64,000 nt of DNA from Streptomyces sp. A0958 (GCF_004795035.1 NZ_SSBK01000005.1:186001-250000), one strand, 5' to 3'. Shown: positions 7,465 through 16,380, counted from the stretch's first letter. Notes: a model not told the origin generated them from the letters alone. Numbers and translations are program-made.

Positions 7465-8949
7465 ATGACGGTGACAGAGGACGGCCCGGAGCTCGTGGCC
7501 GGAACCGAGGAATTCGGTCCCGGTATCGACCCGCAGCGGCTGGCCGTCTGCCTGAGCGTGCTCGACGAACTCGACACCATCGAGGTCGACCACCCGGACG
7601 CCATCGCGGTGCGCCGCGCCACCGCCGGGATCTACCGGACCGTGAAGCAGCGCCGCCGCCAGGAGCGCCGGGCCGCCAAGACCGCGCACGACAAGGCGGT
7701 GACCGAGGCCACCGCCACGGGCTCCGCCGAGCGCATCGACGACGAGACCCAGGGGGTCCTGCCGTCCTCCTCCGCCACCGCCGAGATCGCCGGAGTCCTC
7801 CGGCGGCCCCGGTCCTGCTACGTGTGCAAGACGCGGTACGTCGAGGTCGACGCCTTCTACCACCAGCTCTGCCAGGACTGCGCCCGGGAGAACCGCGCCC
7901 GCCGCGACGCGCGCACCGACCTGACGGGGCGCCGGGCGCTGCTCACCGGCGGCCGCGCCAAGATCGGCATGTACATCGCGTTGCGGCTGCTGCGCGACGG
8001 CGCGCACACCACGATCACCACGCGCTTCCCCAACGACGCGATCCGCCGCTTCAAGGCGATGCCGGACAGCGACGAGTGGATTCACCGCCTGAAGGTCGTC
8101 GGCATCGACCTGCGCGACCCCGCCCAGGTCGTCGCCCTCGCCGACTCGGTGGCCGCCGAGGGTCCGCTCGACATCCTGATCAACAACGCGGCGCAGACGG
8201 TCCGCCGCTCGCCGCAGGCCTACAGCGAACTGGTCGGCGCCGAGTCCGCCCCGCTGCCCGCCGGTGAACTGCCCGCCGCCCAGGTGATCGGCACCTTCGG
8301 CAGCGGCACCGTCGACCGGGTCGCCGCGCTGCCCGCCCCGCGCAAGGAGCGGCTGAGCGCGCAGGACGTCACGGAGCTGGCTCTGGTCACGGGTTCCGCT
8401 TCGCCCGCCCGGATCGCCGCCGGCACCGCGATCGACGCGGGCGGGCTCGTCCCGGACCTGCACGACACCAACAGCTGGATCCAGACAGTCGACGAGGTCG
8501 AGCCGATCGAGCTGCTGGAGGTCCAGCTCTGCAACTCCACCGCGCCGTTCATCCTGATCAGCCGGCTCCGCCCGGCCATGGCGGCGACGGCGGCCAAGCA
8601 CTCCTACGTGGTCAACGTCTCCGCGATGGAAGGCGTGTTCGGCCGCGGCTACAAGGGCGCGGGGCATCCGCACACCAACATGGCCAAGGCCGCGCTGAAC
8701 ATGCTGACCCGGACCAGCGCCCAGGAGATGTTCGAGAAGGACGGCATCCTGATGACCGCCGTCGACACCGGCTGGATCACCGACGAGCGCCCGCACCCGG
8801 ACAAGATGCGGCTGGCGGAGGAGGGCTTCCACGCCCCGCTCGACCTGGTCGACGGCGCCGCCCGGGTCTACGACCCGATCGTGCGCGGCGAGTCGGGCGA
8901 GGCCCTGTACGGCTGCTTCCTGAAGGACTACGCCCCTGCCAACTGGTAG
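7465..8949 (+). CDS. SDR-fold protein with N-terminal zinc-ribbon-like module
   Basis: 494 residues, well above the 250 typical of short-chain dehydrogenases. An N-terminal helical, Arg/Lys-rich part is followed by two CxxC pairs (Cys118/121 and Cys136/139), which looks like a small zinc ribbon. From about residue 152 there is a Rossmann fold with TGGRAKIG and INNAAQT. The active site is degenerate: Ser is present in NVSAME, but the canonical YxxxK reads TNMAK (Thr404, Lys408), and there is a long insert (~235-330) before it. It may bind NAD(P) without being an ordinary oxidoreductase. It is monocistronic, divergent from the sigma factor, and followed by a terminator. Fold confidence is high, function unknown. 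Confidence 0.85.
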   Translation: MTVTEDGPELVAGTEEFGPGIDPQRLAVCLSVLDELDTIEVDHPDAIAVRRATAGIYRTVKQRRRQERRAAKTAHDKAVTEATATGSAERIDDETQGVLPSSSATAEIAGVLRRPRSCYVCKTRYVEVDAFYHQLCQDCARENRARRDARTDLTGRRALLTGGRAKIGMYIALRLLRDGAHTTITTRFPNDAIRRFKAMPDSDEWIHRLKVVGIDLRDPAQVVALADSVAAEGPLDILINNAAQTVRRSPQAYSELVGAESAPLPAGELPAAQVIGTFGSGTVDRVAALPAPRKERLSAQDVTELALVTGSASPARIAAGTAIDAGGLVPDLHDTNSWIQTVDEVEPIELLEVQLCNSTAPFILISRLRPAMAATAAKHSYVVNVSAMEGVFGRGYKGAGHPHTNMAKAALNMLTRTSAQEMFEKDGILMTAVDTGWITDERPHPDKMRLAEEGFHAPLDLVDGAARVYDPIVRGESGEALYGCFLKDYAPANW

Positions 8950-9296
8950 CGGCGCGGGAGCGCGCCGCCCGCGCCCCGTGGAGACCCGGCCGGAATGTGT
9001 CCCTGGCCGGGTCTTTTCCGTACGCGGTGGCCGAAAGTGACCCATAGCACACGTTCCATCGAGCGCGGATGCGCTCATTTGGTTACTCTGATGTGAACGG
9101 ACGTCATCGAGGAGTCCACGAACCTTCCTCGACCGTCCTGGGACAGGCTTGTCAACCAAGTCGCCGTCCCGCCCCGTACCCGGCGCCACCGCGACCGAAC
9201 TGTTCCTGCCCCTGCCCCGCATGGGCGGCTGATTCCCGGCAATGAGAACCGGAGCGTCGGCGGCGCCCGGGGCTACGCGACACAAAGGAGTGCGCG
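8950..9296. other. Gene-free stretch with terminator and presumed promoter
   Basis: It holds the terminator at 8983-9017, a small palindrome GAGCGC-GGAT-GCGCTC near 9061-9076, and a short AT-richer patch near 9080-9095 that could carry a promoter for the small gene at 9297. No convincing gene is seen on either strand. Confidence 0.5.
8983..9017 (+). terminator. Rho-independent terminator after the SDR-like gene
   Basis: GACCCGGCC (8983-8991) pairs with GGCCGGGTC (9005-9013) and is followed directly by TTTT, 33 bp after the stop codon. Confidence 0.85.
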
Positions 9297-9473
9297 GTGA
9301 CGACACCGGAAATGACGAAGCACGAGGAACGGCCGGCCGAACGGCGAGGAAAGCCGGGTTCCGGCGGCGAGAAGCTCCAGAACATCGAGGTCTGGGCCAG
9401 GTCCGCGCCGATCCGTCTGGCCGGCTACGAGGACGACCTCGCCGAGCCGCACATCCTGCCCGGCATCGACTGA
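9297..9473 (+). CDS. Small 58-residue protein, conserved-looking tail; possible peptide precursor
   Basis: GTG start at 9297 with an ideal ribosome site AAAGGAG six bases upstream, and TGA at 9471-9473 followed at once by a strong terminator. The first half is very polar (Lys, Arg, Glu, Pro, Gly). The second half, beginning with KLQNIEVWARSAPIRL and ending DLAEPHILPGID, is hydrophobic/acidic and looks like a conserved functional motif. The two-part leader/core layout recalls ribosomal peptide precursors, but no maturation enzyme is recognisable nearby and there is no Cys or Ser-rich core. It could also be a small regulatory or scaffold protein. I do not recognise the family; that it is a real gene is well supported by the ribosome site and terminator. 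Confidence 0.7.
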   Translation: MTTPEMTKHEERPAERRGKPGSGGEKLQNIEVWARSAPIRLAGYEDDLAEPHILPGID

Positions 9474-9482
9474 GTTCCTTCC

Positions 9483-9525
9483 ACGGGCCCCGGCCTGCCC
9501 CCGAGCGGGCGGGGCCGGGGCCCGT
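9483..9525. terminator. Strong bidirectional terminator
   Basis: A long GC stem, ACGGGCCCCGGCC paired with GGCCGGGGCCCGT, followed by TT. It sits between the small gene and the convergent crcB gene. Confidence 0.85.
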
Positions 9526-9545
9526 TTCCGTGCGTCGGCGCGCGC

Positions 9546-9920
9546 TCAGACCACCGCGCGCGCCAGTGCCGCCCCGCCGAAGGAGAGCCCCAGCCCGACG
9601 CCGACGGTGAGCAGGAGATAGCCCGCCGCCAGACCGAGCCGGCGGGCCGAATTGAGGGTCAGCAGTTCGTAGGAGAACGTCGACCAGGTCGACAGCGCCC
9701 CGCAGAAGCCGGTGGCCAGCAGCAGATTCAGCCGGGTGCTCAGGTCGCCGTTCACCGCCGCCTCGGCGATGAACCCGAGGAGCAGGGCGGCCCCCGCGTT
9801 GGCCGCGAAGGTGCCCCACGGGAAGACGCTGTGCAGGCGGAACTTCGCGTCCACCCCGAGGAGATAGCGCACCGGCGCGCCCACCAGTCCGCCGGCCAGG
9901 ACGAGCAGCCAGTCGGTCAT
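9546..9920 (-). CDS. crcB: Fluoride channel FluC/CrcB subunit (second of pair)
   Basis: 124 residues with four predicted membrane helices, the usual CrcB size. The family signature is clear: N-terminal GGLVGAPVRYLLG, GTFAANAGAALLLGF, and the pore segment GALSTWSTFSYE. Fluc proteins are dual-topology dimers that export fluoride. Two adjacent unequal crcB genes, as here, usually encode a heterodimer. Its ATG overlaps the stop of the upstream copy (ATGA), so the two are translated together. I find no fluoride riboswitch upstream of the pair. Confidence 0.93.
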   Translation of the reverse strand: MTDWLLVLAGGLVGAPVRYLLGVDAKFRLHSVFPWGTFAANAGAALLLGFIAEAAVNGDLSTRLNLLLATGFCGALSTWSTFSYELLTLNSARRLGLAAGYLLLTVGVGLGLSFGGAALARAVV

Positions 9921-10387
9921 GACGCCTCGCCCTGCGGACCGTAGGAGCGGCCGAACGAGAAGTGCGCGGCGAACGCACCCGCCGTCACGGCCGCCAGCGC
10001 CGCCGCCACGGTCAGTACCAGGCAGCCGACGGCATAGCCCGGCTGATGGTTCTCGAACAGCTGCCGCACGTTGTCCGTGTAGTGCGAGAACGAGGTGAAC
10101 CCGCCGAGCACGCCGGTACCGAGCAGCGGGCTGATCAGCCGGGGCGCCCCGGGGAAGCGCAGCTTCAGCGTGACCATCAAGATCCCCATCAGGAAGCACC
10201 CCACCGCGTTGACCAGCAGGATCGTCCACGGGAAGGCGAAGGTCCCGGCCGGCCACAGGCGTTCGGCTGCGTACCGGGCGGCGGCCCCCGCGGCCCCGCC
10301 GACCGCCACGGCCGCCACGACCGTGAGCTGTACGCCCGGGTGGTGATCGGGGTGGGTGTGCCGGTGCAACCGCATCTTCTGGGACAT
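9917..10387 (-). CDS. crcB: Fluoride channel FluC/CrcB subunit (first of pair)
   Basis: 156 residues from ATG 10387; an ATG farther upstream (10420) is possible but adds only basic residues. After a His-rich start (HRHTHPDHH) come four helices with GGAAGAAARYAAERL, FPWTILLVNAVGCFLMG and GVLGGFTSFSHYT. It is longer than its partner and more divergent in the pore segment, as expected of the opposite-facing half of a heterodimeric fluoride channel. It is divergent from the urea operon, 156 bp away. Confidence 0.92.
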   Translation of the reverse strand: MSQKMRLHRHTHPDHHPGVQLTVVAAVAVGGAAGAAARYAAERLWPAGTFAFPWTILLVNAVGCFLMGILMVTLKLRFPGAPRLISPLLGTGVLGGFTSFSHYTDNVRQLFENHQPGYAVGCLVLTVAAALAAVTAGAFAAHFSFGRSYGPQGEAS

Positions 10388-10498
10388 CCAGCGAACGTAC
10401 GGACGACGGCCGCGCGTCACGCTCCCGGTTCGCGGCGTGGCCCACGGCTGTACCCGAGTGGGCTACGCGAATCCCATACAGCGCGATAGTTACCGCTT

Positions 10499-10519
10499 TA
10501 TATGCGTTTATGGCATATA
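10499..10519. promoter_or_regulatory. AT-rich inverted repeat upstream of the urea operon
   Basis: TATATGC (10499-10505) and GCATATA (10513-10519) form a perfect 7-bp inverted repeat with a 7-bp spacer, in an AT-rich patch that is rare in this genome. It sits 24 bp before the urea transporter ATG, so it could be an operator over the promoter or leader. It does not match the GlnR box I know (GTnAC-n6-GAAAC). Confidence 0.45.
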
Positions 10520-10543
10520 TCGGGACTGTTCCGAAGGCCCGTC

Positions 10544-11551
10544 ATGCCTGAACCGCATCCGCCTTCTGACGAGACGCTGGAGCATGCCTTGCCCCTCGCC
10601 GAGCCGGACCTCGTCCGGCGGCTGGAGAGCCGCCAGCCGACCGCGTACCTTCTGGCCTCCCTGCGAGGCGTCGGGCAGGTCGACTTCCAGGCCAGTCTGT
10701 TCACCGGCGCGGCGATCCTCGCCGGCCTGTGGGCGGCGGGCTGGGAGACCGGCCTGTTCGCCACGCTGGGGACGCTGACCGCCACGGCCGCCGCCTATGT
10801 GCTGGCCGTGGACCGGGGGGCCATCGCGCTCGGTCTGCAAGGGTTCGCGGGCTGCCTGACCGGCATCGCCCTCATCTCCTCGCTGGGCAACCACCCGGCC
10901 ACCTATGTGCTGACCGTCGTGGGCGGCGTCCTGTGCGTCATCCTCATGGCGGCCCTCTCCACCTTCCTCAAGCCGTACAAGCTCACCCCCATGACCGCGC
11001 CGTTCTGCCTGGTCTCCGGGGTGATGGTGGTGGGAGCCCCGTCCTTCGACCGCGTCTGGCACGGCGCTCCGGCCGCCGTGTCCAGCACGACGAGCGGCGA
11101 CACCGGGATCACCTGGAACGACCTGTGGCACGCCTTCTTCAACAACGTCTCGCAGGTCTTCCTGGTCGAGAGCTGGTACGTCGGACTGATCATGCTCGCC
11201 GGACTCGCCCTGGCCGGCCTGCGCGTCGTGCTCTACGCCGCGGCCGGCAGCGTGGCCGGGATCGTCGCCGCCTGGCTGCTGGGCGCGCCGACCGACCTGA
11301 TCGCCAACGGCATCTACGGCTACAACGCGGTGCTCGTCGCCATCGGCCTCGGGGTCGTCTTCATGGCCAACACCGTCTGGACCGCTGTCTACGCCATGTT
11401 CGGAGCGGCGGTCAGCACGGGCCTCACCGCGACCCTGACCTCCTTCTTCAAACCCTTCGGCGGCCACACCTTCACCTGGCCGTTCATCCTCACCACCTGG
11501 ACGCTGCTGGCGGCCGTCCCCCTGCTGCCGCGCCTGCGCCGCAGCGACTGA
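10544..11551 (+). CDS. Urea transporter (UT/SLC14 family)
   Basis: 335 residues from ATG 10544, with GAAGG upstream; the earlier in-frame ATG at 10502 falls within the operator region. About ten membrane helices with internal duplication typical of UT channels. Segments such as [15 protein letters not shown] and the second-half [14 protein letters not shown] match the two urea-pore repeats. It heads the operon and would let urea enter by facilitated diffusion, driven by cytosolic hydrolysis. An UT channel together with urease and Amt makes a compact urea-scavenging unit; an ATP-driven urtABCDE system is not present here. Confidence 0.9.
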   Translation: MPEPHPPSDETLEHALPLAEPDLVRRLESRQPTAYLLASLRGVGQVDFQASLFTGAAILAGLWAAGWETGLFATLGTLTATAAAYVLAVDRGAIALGLQGFAGCLTGIALISSLGNHPATYVLTVVGGVLCVILMAALSTFLKPYKLTPMTAPFCLVSGVMVVGAPSFDRVWHGAPAAVSSTTSGDTGITWNDLWHAFFNNVSQVFLVESWYVGLIMLAGLALAGLRVVLYAAAGSVAGIVAAWLLGAPTDLIANGIYGYNAVLVAIGLGVVFMANTVWTAVYAMFGAAVSTGLTATLTSFFKPFGGHTFTWPFILTTWTLLAAVPLLPRLRRSD

Positions 11552-11614
11552 CAAGGCCCGAGGCCACCGGCCCTCCCGCCCTCTCACCGCACCATCCCGA
11601 GGAAGGTACCCACG

Positions 11615-11920
11615 ATGAACCTCGCCCCTCGCGAGATCGACAAACTGCTCGTCTACGTCGTGGCCGACCTGGCCCGCAAGCGCCAGGACCGCGGCCTCAA
11701 GCTCAACTACAGCGAGTCGGTCGCGCTGATCACCGAGGCGATCCTCGAAGCCGCCCGCGACGGCAAGAGCGTCGCGGACTGCATGGAACTGGGCCGCCAC
11801 ATCGTGGGCGAGGACGACACCATGCCCGGCGTACGGGAGATGCTCGGCCTCCTCCAGGTCGAGGCGTCCTTCGTGGACGGCACCAAGCTCGTCTCCTGCC
11901 ACGACCCCATCGGCGGCTGA
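11615..11920 (+). CDS. ureA: Urease gamma subunit
   Basis: 101 residues, the exact usual size. It has the family start [20 protein letters not shown], the block [21 protein letters not shown] and the [28 protein letters not shown] tail (here MPGVREML). The gamma subunit packs against alpha in the (alpha-beta-gamma)3 enzyme. A ribosome site (GGAAGG) is upstream. It is followed three bases later by the CbiX-like gene, not by ureB as in most bacteria. Confidence 0.97.
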   Translation: MNLAPREIDKLLVYVVADLARKRQDRGLKLNYSESVALITEAILEAARDGKSVADCMELGRHIVGEDDTMPGVREMLGLLQVEASFVDGTKLVSCHDPIGG

Positions 11921-11923
11921 CCG

Positions 11924-12763
11924 ATGGCCGGGAGCGGGACCGTCATCGCCGTGTGCGGCCACGAAGCCGCGTACGGACGCGCGCTGGAAGGGCGTCTCGA
12001 CCCGTCCGTGAGCGTGGTCTCCAGCGGGCGCGAACTGTTCCGGGCCGTCGCCGCGCGCCTGCGCCGGGGCGAGAACAGCGTGGTCGTCCCCATGACGCTG
12101 GGCCGCGAACCCGGCCTCGTCGCCGACACCGCCCGCACCCTGCGCGCGGTTTCCGCCGCCGGGCCCGGCGGCGCGCTGCTCACCGAGCCCTTCGGCACCG
12201 CCCAGCACCTCGTCGCCTGGCTGCGGGCCGCGGCCGGCCGGGTGCCCGCCGGGTCCGGACTCCTCGTCACCGCCCCCTCGGGCGACCCCTTCGAGGACGC
12301 CGAGCTGTACCGCGTCGCCGCGCTCGTACGCCGCTACGGCCGCCATGCTCTGGTCGAGGTCGCGTTCGACGGGGGCGACCCGGACCCGGCCGAGGGCGTG
12401 AGGCGCTGCGCGCTGCTCGGCGCGAAGGACGTGGCGCTGCTGCCTGCCTCGTTCGCCCCCGTGGACGCGGGCGGCGCGGCACCGGTGCCGGCGGAGAGCG
12501 TGGGCCCCCTCATGCCGGCCTCCGCGCTGCGCCGGGTGCTGGACGAGCGGGTGGCCGACGCCCTCCGGCGCTGGGACGAGCACGGCGACGACGGCATCGC
12601 GGCCGGGCTCGTGGCCGCCGACCACCACGGCCACGCCCACACCCACCCACCGGGCGAGGGCCACGGCCACAGTCACGGCCACACGCACGGACACTCCCAC
12701 GAGCACCGGCACCACCACCCGTCCGCCGATGGAGCGGACCGAGTCATCAGGAGCATCGCATGA
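11924..12763 (+). CDS. CbiX/SirB-like protein with His-rich metal tail, inside the urease operon
   Basis: 279 residues. Residues about 5-215 resemble two CbiX/SirB-type chelatase half-domains ([45 protein letters not shown]). The tail (about 235-265) has 16 histidines in 33 residues in HxH and GH repeats. CbiX-type enzymes insert cobalt or nickel into tetrapyrroles, and His-rich tails store or deliver nickel. The gene is placed between ureA and ureB, three bases after ureA and overlapping ureB by ATGA, so it is made with urease. No ureE is found in the operon. Inference: it acts as the nickel donor in place of UreE. A role in nickel or cobalt tetrapyrrole synthesis is less likely from context. 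Confidence 0.75.
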   Translation: MAGSGTVIAVCGHEAAYGRALEGRLDPSVSVVSSGRELFRAVAARLRRGENSVVVPMTLGREPGLVADTARTLRAVSAAGPGGALLTEPFGTAQHLVAWLRAAAGRVPAGSGLLVTAPSGDPFEDAELYRVAALVRRYGRHALVEVAFDGGDPDPAEGVRRCALLGAKDVALLPASFAPVDAGGAAPVPAESVGPLMPASALRRVLDERVADALRRWDEHGDDGIAAGLVAADHHGHAHTHPPGEGHGHSHGHTHGHSHEHRHHHPSADGADRVIRSIA

Positions 12764-13248
12764 CGTTCCGTCAGCAGTATCTGTACGGCGAGGACCCCAT
12801 CGAGCTCAACGCGGGCCGCCGCACGCTGAAGATCACCGTGAGCAACACCGGCGACCGGGCCGTGCAGATCGGGTCGCACTACCACTTCTTCGAGGTCAAC
12901 TCGGCGCTCTCCTTCGACCGCGAGGCGACGCTCGGCATGCACCTCAACATCGCCGCGGGCACCTCCGTACGGTTCGAGCCCGGCGGTTCGCGCGAGGTCG
13001 AGCTCTGCGCGTACGCGGGAACCGGCCGGCTCACCGGCTTCAGCGGGCTGCTCAACGGCAGCCTCTCCTCCCACCCCGCACGCGTCGAAGCCGTCCGCAG
13101 GGCCATCGAACGCGGCTACCAGGGTGCGCAGAGCGCCCCCGCCGCCAAGAGCGACAAGGACGGCTCCAAGGGGGAGTCCAAGGACGCCGGCAAGGGCGGG
13201 TCCAAGGGTTCCAAGGCAGCCAAGGACAAGAAGAAGGGTTCGCGCTGA
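12760..13248 (+). CDS. ureB: Urease beta subunit with Lys-rich C-terminal extension
   Basis: 162 residues against about 100-105 in most bacteria. Residues 1-122 are the normal beta fold, including the [10 protein letters not shown] block and [15 protein letters not shown]. From about 124 on there is an extra tail of Lys, Ser, Gly and Asp, with repeats of the SKG(G/E)SK type, ending KDKKKGSR. The tail should be disordered and strongly basic. The start overlaps the stop of the CbiX-like gene (ATGA) and the stop overlaps ureC (TGATG), which argues that the tail is genuine. Confidence 0.95.
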   Translation: MTFRQQYLYGEDPIELNAGRRTLKITVSNTGDRAVQIGSHYHFFEVNSALSFDREATLGMHLNIAAGTSVRFEPGGSREVELCAYAGTGRLTGFSGLLNGSLSSHPARVEAVRRAIERGYQGAQSAPAAKSDKDGSKGESKDAGKGGSKGSKAAKDKKKGSR

Positions 13249-14972
13249 TGCCCATCCTGCCGCGCAAGCAGTACACCGACATGTTCGGCCCGACGGTCGG
13301 CGACCGCTTCCACCTCGCCGACACCAACCTCGTCGTCGAGGTCGAGAAGGACTACAGCGAGGGCCTGTACGGCGACGAGGTCGTCTACGGCGGCGGCAAG
13401 ACCATGCGTGACGGCATGGCCTCCGACCCGCAGGCCACCGCCGCCCAGGGCGCGCTCGACACCGTCATCACCAACGTGGTCGTCATCGACCCGATGGTGG
13501 GCGTCGTCAAGTGCGACATCGGCATCAAGGACGGCTTCATCGTCGGCATCGGCAAGTCCGGCAACCCGCAGACGCAGAACAACGTCGACCCGGACCTGGT
13601 CGTCGGACCCGGCACGGAGGCCATCGCCGGCGAGCACCTGATCGCCACCGCCGGCGCCATCGACACCCACGTCCACCTCATCGCCCCGCAGCAGGCCGAA
13701 CAGGCGCTGACCAACGGCATCACCACCCTCATCGGCGGCGGCACGGGCCCCACGGACGGCTCCAACGGCACGACCTGCACCCCCGGCCCGTACAACATCG
13801 GCAAGCTCCTCCAGGCCGCCGAGTCCTTCCCCGTCAACCTCGGGATCATGGGCAAGGGCAACGGCAGCCTGCCGGAGGCGCTGACCGAGCAGGTCGTCGC
13901 CGGGGCCTGCGGGCTCAAGGTGCACGAGGACTGGGGCGCGACCCCGGCCGTCATCGACAACGCGCTGAACGTCGCCGACGCGCACGACGTCCAGGTCTCC
14001 ATCCACACCGACAGCCTGAACGAGAGCGGGTTCTTCGAGGACACCCGCTCGGCGATCGACGGCCGGGCCATCCACACCTTCCACAGCGAGGGCGCGGGCG
14101 GCGGCCACGCCCCCGACATCCTGCGGGTCACCGGCGAACCCAACGTCCTGCCGTCCTCCACCAACCCGACGCTGCCGTACACCAAGAACTCGGTGGACGA
14201 GCTCCTCGACATGGTCATGGTCTGCCACCACCTCAGCCACGACATTCCCGAGGACGTGTCCTTCGCCGACAGCCGGGTCCGGGCCGAGACGATCGCCGCC
14301 GAATCCGTGCTGCACGACCTCGGCGTGATCAGCATGTTCTCCTCCGACTCCCAGGCCATGGGCCGGATCGGGGAGTCCGTCACCCGGGCCTTCCAGACCG
14401 CGCACCACTGCAAGGACAAGCTCGGTGTGCTGGAGGGCGACTCGGAGCGCAACGACAACCAGCGGGTGCTGCGCTACCTCGCCAAGGTCACCATCAACCC
14501 CGCCATCGCCTCGGGCATCTCCGACCACGTGGGATCGATCGAGAAGGGCAAGCTCGCCGACATCGTGCTGTGGCCCATCCACTCCTTCGCCGCCAAGCCG
14601 AAGATGATCATCAAGGGCGGCATCGTCTCCTGGGCCCAGATGGGCGACCCCAACGCCTCGCTGCCGACCCCGCAGCCGGTCATCTACCGGCCGATGTTCG
14701 GGCAGTACGGCAAGGCGCTCCCCGCCACCCACGCCACGTTCATGTCGCAGGCGGGCATCGCCGCTGGCGTGCCGGCCGCGCTCGGCCTGGAACGCAAGGT
14801 CCTGCCGGTGCGCCGCACCCGCACCATCGGCAAGCACAACATGATCCGCAACGACGCCCTGCCGGACGTCCAGGTCGACCCGGAGACGTTCAAGGTGACG
14901 CTCAACGGCAAGGTCGCCACCATCGACCCGGCCGAGACGCTGCCCCTCAACCACCTCTACTTCCTGGTCTAG
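13248..14972 (+). CDS. ureC: Urease alpha (catalytic) subunit
   Basis: 574 residues. Active-site features are all visible: nickel His pair in DTHVHLIAP, the carbamylated Lys in [10 protein letters not shown], further nickel His in IHTDSLNE and [15 protein letters not shown], and the flap Cys-His-His in [16 protein letters not shown]. It hydrolyses urea to ammonia and carbamate. Its translation is coupled to ureB through a one-base TGATG overlap. Confidence 0.98.
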   Translation: MPILPRKQYTDMFGPTVGDRFHLADTNLVVEVEKDYSEGLYGDEVVYGGGKTMRDGMASDPQATAAQGALDTVITNVVVIDPMVGVVKCDIGIKDGFIVGIGKSGNPQTQNNVDPDLVVGPGTEAIAGEHLIATAGAIDTHVHLIAPQQAEQALTNGITTLIGGGTGPTDGSNGTTCTPGPYNIGKLLQAAESFPVNLGIMGKGNGSLPEALTEQVVAGACGLKVHEDWGATPAVIDNALNVADAHDVQVSIHTDSLNESGFFEDTRSAIDGRAIHTFHSEGAGGGHAPDILRVTGEPNVLPSSTNPTLPYTKNSVDELLDMVMVCHHLSHDIPEDVSFADSRVRAETIAAESVLHDLGVISMFSSDSQAMGRIGESVTRAFQTAHHCKDKLGVLEGDSERNDNQRVLRYLAKVTINPAIASGISDHVGSIEKGKLADIVLWPIHSFAAKPKMIIKGGIVSWAQMGDPNASLPTPQPVIYRPMFGQYGKALPATHATFMSQAGIAAGVPAALGLERKVLPVRRTRTIGKHNMIRNDALPDVQVDPETFKVTLNGKVATIDPAETLPLNHLYFLV

Positions 14973-14977
14973 GGACG

Positions 14978-15724
14978 ATGTACCGCAAGGAGGGCGACAT
15001 CGCGGGCGAACCCCGCCCGGCGGGGACCACGGCCGCCGTGGGCCTTGGACCGCTGCTGGTCAGCCTCCAGCTGACCGACTCGGCGTTCCCGAGCGGCTTC
15101 TACACGCTCTCGCACAGCCTGGAGGGCTTCGCCCAGGCGGGCGCCGTGGACGCCGGGAGCCTGCCGCTGCTGCTGGAGGACCTGTTGCTGCACGGCGTCG
15201 GCCCCGCCGACGCCACCGCGCTCGCCCTCGCCCACCGGGCGACCGCGGCGGGCGACCCGGAGGCCGTCGTCAGGATCGACGAGCACCTGTTCGCCACGAA
15301 GCTGGGGCGGGAGATGCGCCAGGCCGCCACGCGGACCGGGCGCCAACTCCTGGACCTCGGCCACGAGGTCTTCGGCCGCCCGGAGATCGGCGACTACTTC
15401 GGCCGGGTCGTACGCCGCGAGGCCCCCGGCACCCAGGCGGTGGCGGCCGGGGTCGTCTACGCGGCGACCGGCGTCCCGGTCCGCCAGGCCGTCGCCGCCG
15501 ACCTGTTCGCGTTCTGCGTCAGCTTCGCGGGCGCCGCCCTGCGGCTGCGGCTGACCGACCACCGTACGGCGCAGACCCTGCTCAGGGGTGCCGCACCGGT
15601 CATCGAGACGACCGTCGACGCGGCGCTGCGCAGGGAACTCGACGACGTCGGCGCCACCGTCTTCGCCTCGGACGTCATGTCGGGCCGTCACGAACGCGCC
15701 GAGGCCCGGCTCTTCGCGAGCTGA
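14978..15724 (+). CDS. ureF: Urease accessory protein UreF
   Basis: 248 residues from ATG 14978, five bases after ureC. It has the UreF start LQLTDSAFPSGFYTLSHSLE, with the GFYTLSHSLE helix conserved, and the all-helical body including REAPGTQAVAAGVVYAATGV. UreF bridges UreD and UreG on the apo-enzyme and controls GTP-dependent nickel insertion. The first ~30 residues are less conserved, so a later start is possible. Confidence 0.95.
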   Translation: MYRKEGDIAGEPRPAGTTAAVGLGPLLVSLQLTDSAFPSGFYTLSHSLEGFAQAGAVDAGSLPLLLEDLLLHGVGPADATALALAHRATAAGDPEAVVRIDEHLFATKLGREMRQAATRTGRQLLDLGHEVFGRPEIGDYFGRVVRREAPGTQAVAAGVVYAATGVPVRQAVAADLFAFCVSFAGAALRLRLTDHRTAQTLLRGAAPVIETTVDAALRRELDDVGATVFASDVMSGRHERAEARLFAS

Positions 15725-15758
15725 CCACCCACCCCCGCCACACACACCAGGGAGCACC

Positions 15759-16379
15759 ATGGACGACAACGTACTGCGGGTCGGCATCGGCGGACCCGTC
15801 GGTTCCGGCAAGACCGCGCTCATCGAGGCGCTGGTGCCCGTGCTGATCGCACGCGGCCACCGCCCCGCCGTCATCACCAACGACATCTACACCCAGGAGG
15901 ACGCCCAGCACGTCCGCCGTACGCTGGCCGGCGTCCTCGAACCCGAGCGCGTCGTCGGCGTCGAGACGGGCGCCTGCCCGCACACCGCCGTGCGCGACGA
16001 CCCCACGATGAACCTGGCGGCCGGCGCCGAGATGCTGGAGCGCTTCCCGGACACCGACACGCTGCTCTACGAGTCCGGCGGCGACAACCTCACCCTGACG
16101 TTCAGCCCGGCACTGGTCGACCTGTTCCTCTTCGTGCTGGACACCGCCGAGGGCGAGAAGATGCCCCGTAAGCGCGGCCCCGGCATCACCGAATCCGACC
16201 TCCTCGTCATCAACAAGATCGACATCGCGAAGTACGTGCGCACGGACATCGGCGTCATGGAGTCCGACGCCCACCGGGTCCGCGGAGACGGCCCCGTCGT
16301 CCTCACCGACTGCCTGACCGGCGTCGGCATCGACGAGATCGCGGGCTACCTCGAATCGCGCCGCAAGGTGCTGATCTGA
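15759..16379 (+). CDS. ureG: Urease accessory GTPase UreG
   Basis: 206 residues with the SIMIBI GTPase motifs: P-loop GGPVGSGKTALIEAL, TNDIYTQEDA, the metal-binding CPH in GVETGACPHTAVRDD, ESGGDNL, and NKIDIA. It hydrolyses GTP to drive nickel transfer to UreC. The preceding ribosome site is CAGGGAG. In many bacteria it receives nickel from UreE; here UreE is absent and the His-rich protein at 11924-12763 is a candidate donor. Confidence 0.98.
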   Translation: MDDNVLRVGIGGPVGSGKTALIEALVPVLIARGHRPAVITNDIYTQEDAQHVRRTLAGVLEPERVVGVETGACPHTAVRDDPTMNLAAGAEMLERFPDTDTLLYESGGDNLTLTFSPALVDLFLFVLDTAEGEKMPRKRGPGITESDLLVINKIDIAKYVRTDIGVMESDAHRVRGDGPVVLTDCLTGVGIDEIAGYLESRRKVLI

Positions 16380-16380
16380 C

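Noticed and set aside
7465..9473. A ribosomal peptide cluster formed by the SDR-like gene and the small gene
   Set aside because: The two are separated by a clear terminator and about 350 bp, and no transporter, protease or typical modifying enzyme is present. I report only the small gene as a candidate.
9546..10543. Fluoride riboswitch upstream of the crcB pair
   Set aside because: I looked for the conserved GGNGATGG and CTGATG parts in the correct orientation upstream of 10387 and did not find them.
10480..10543. GlnR box in front of the urea operon
   Set aside because: GTTAC occurs at about 10489-10493, but the second half six bases on is not GAAAC-like. The match is too weak.
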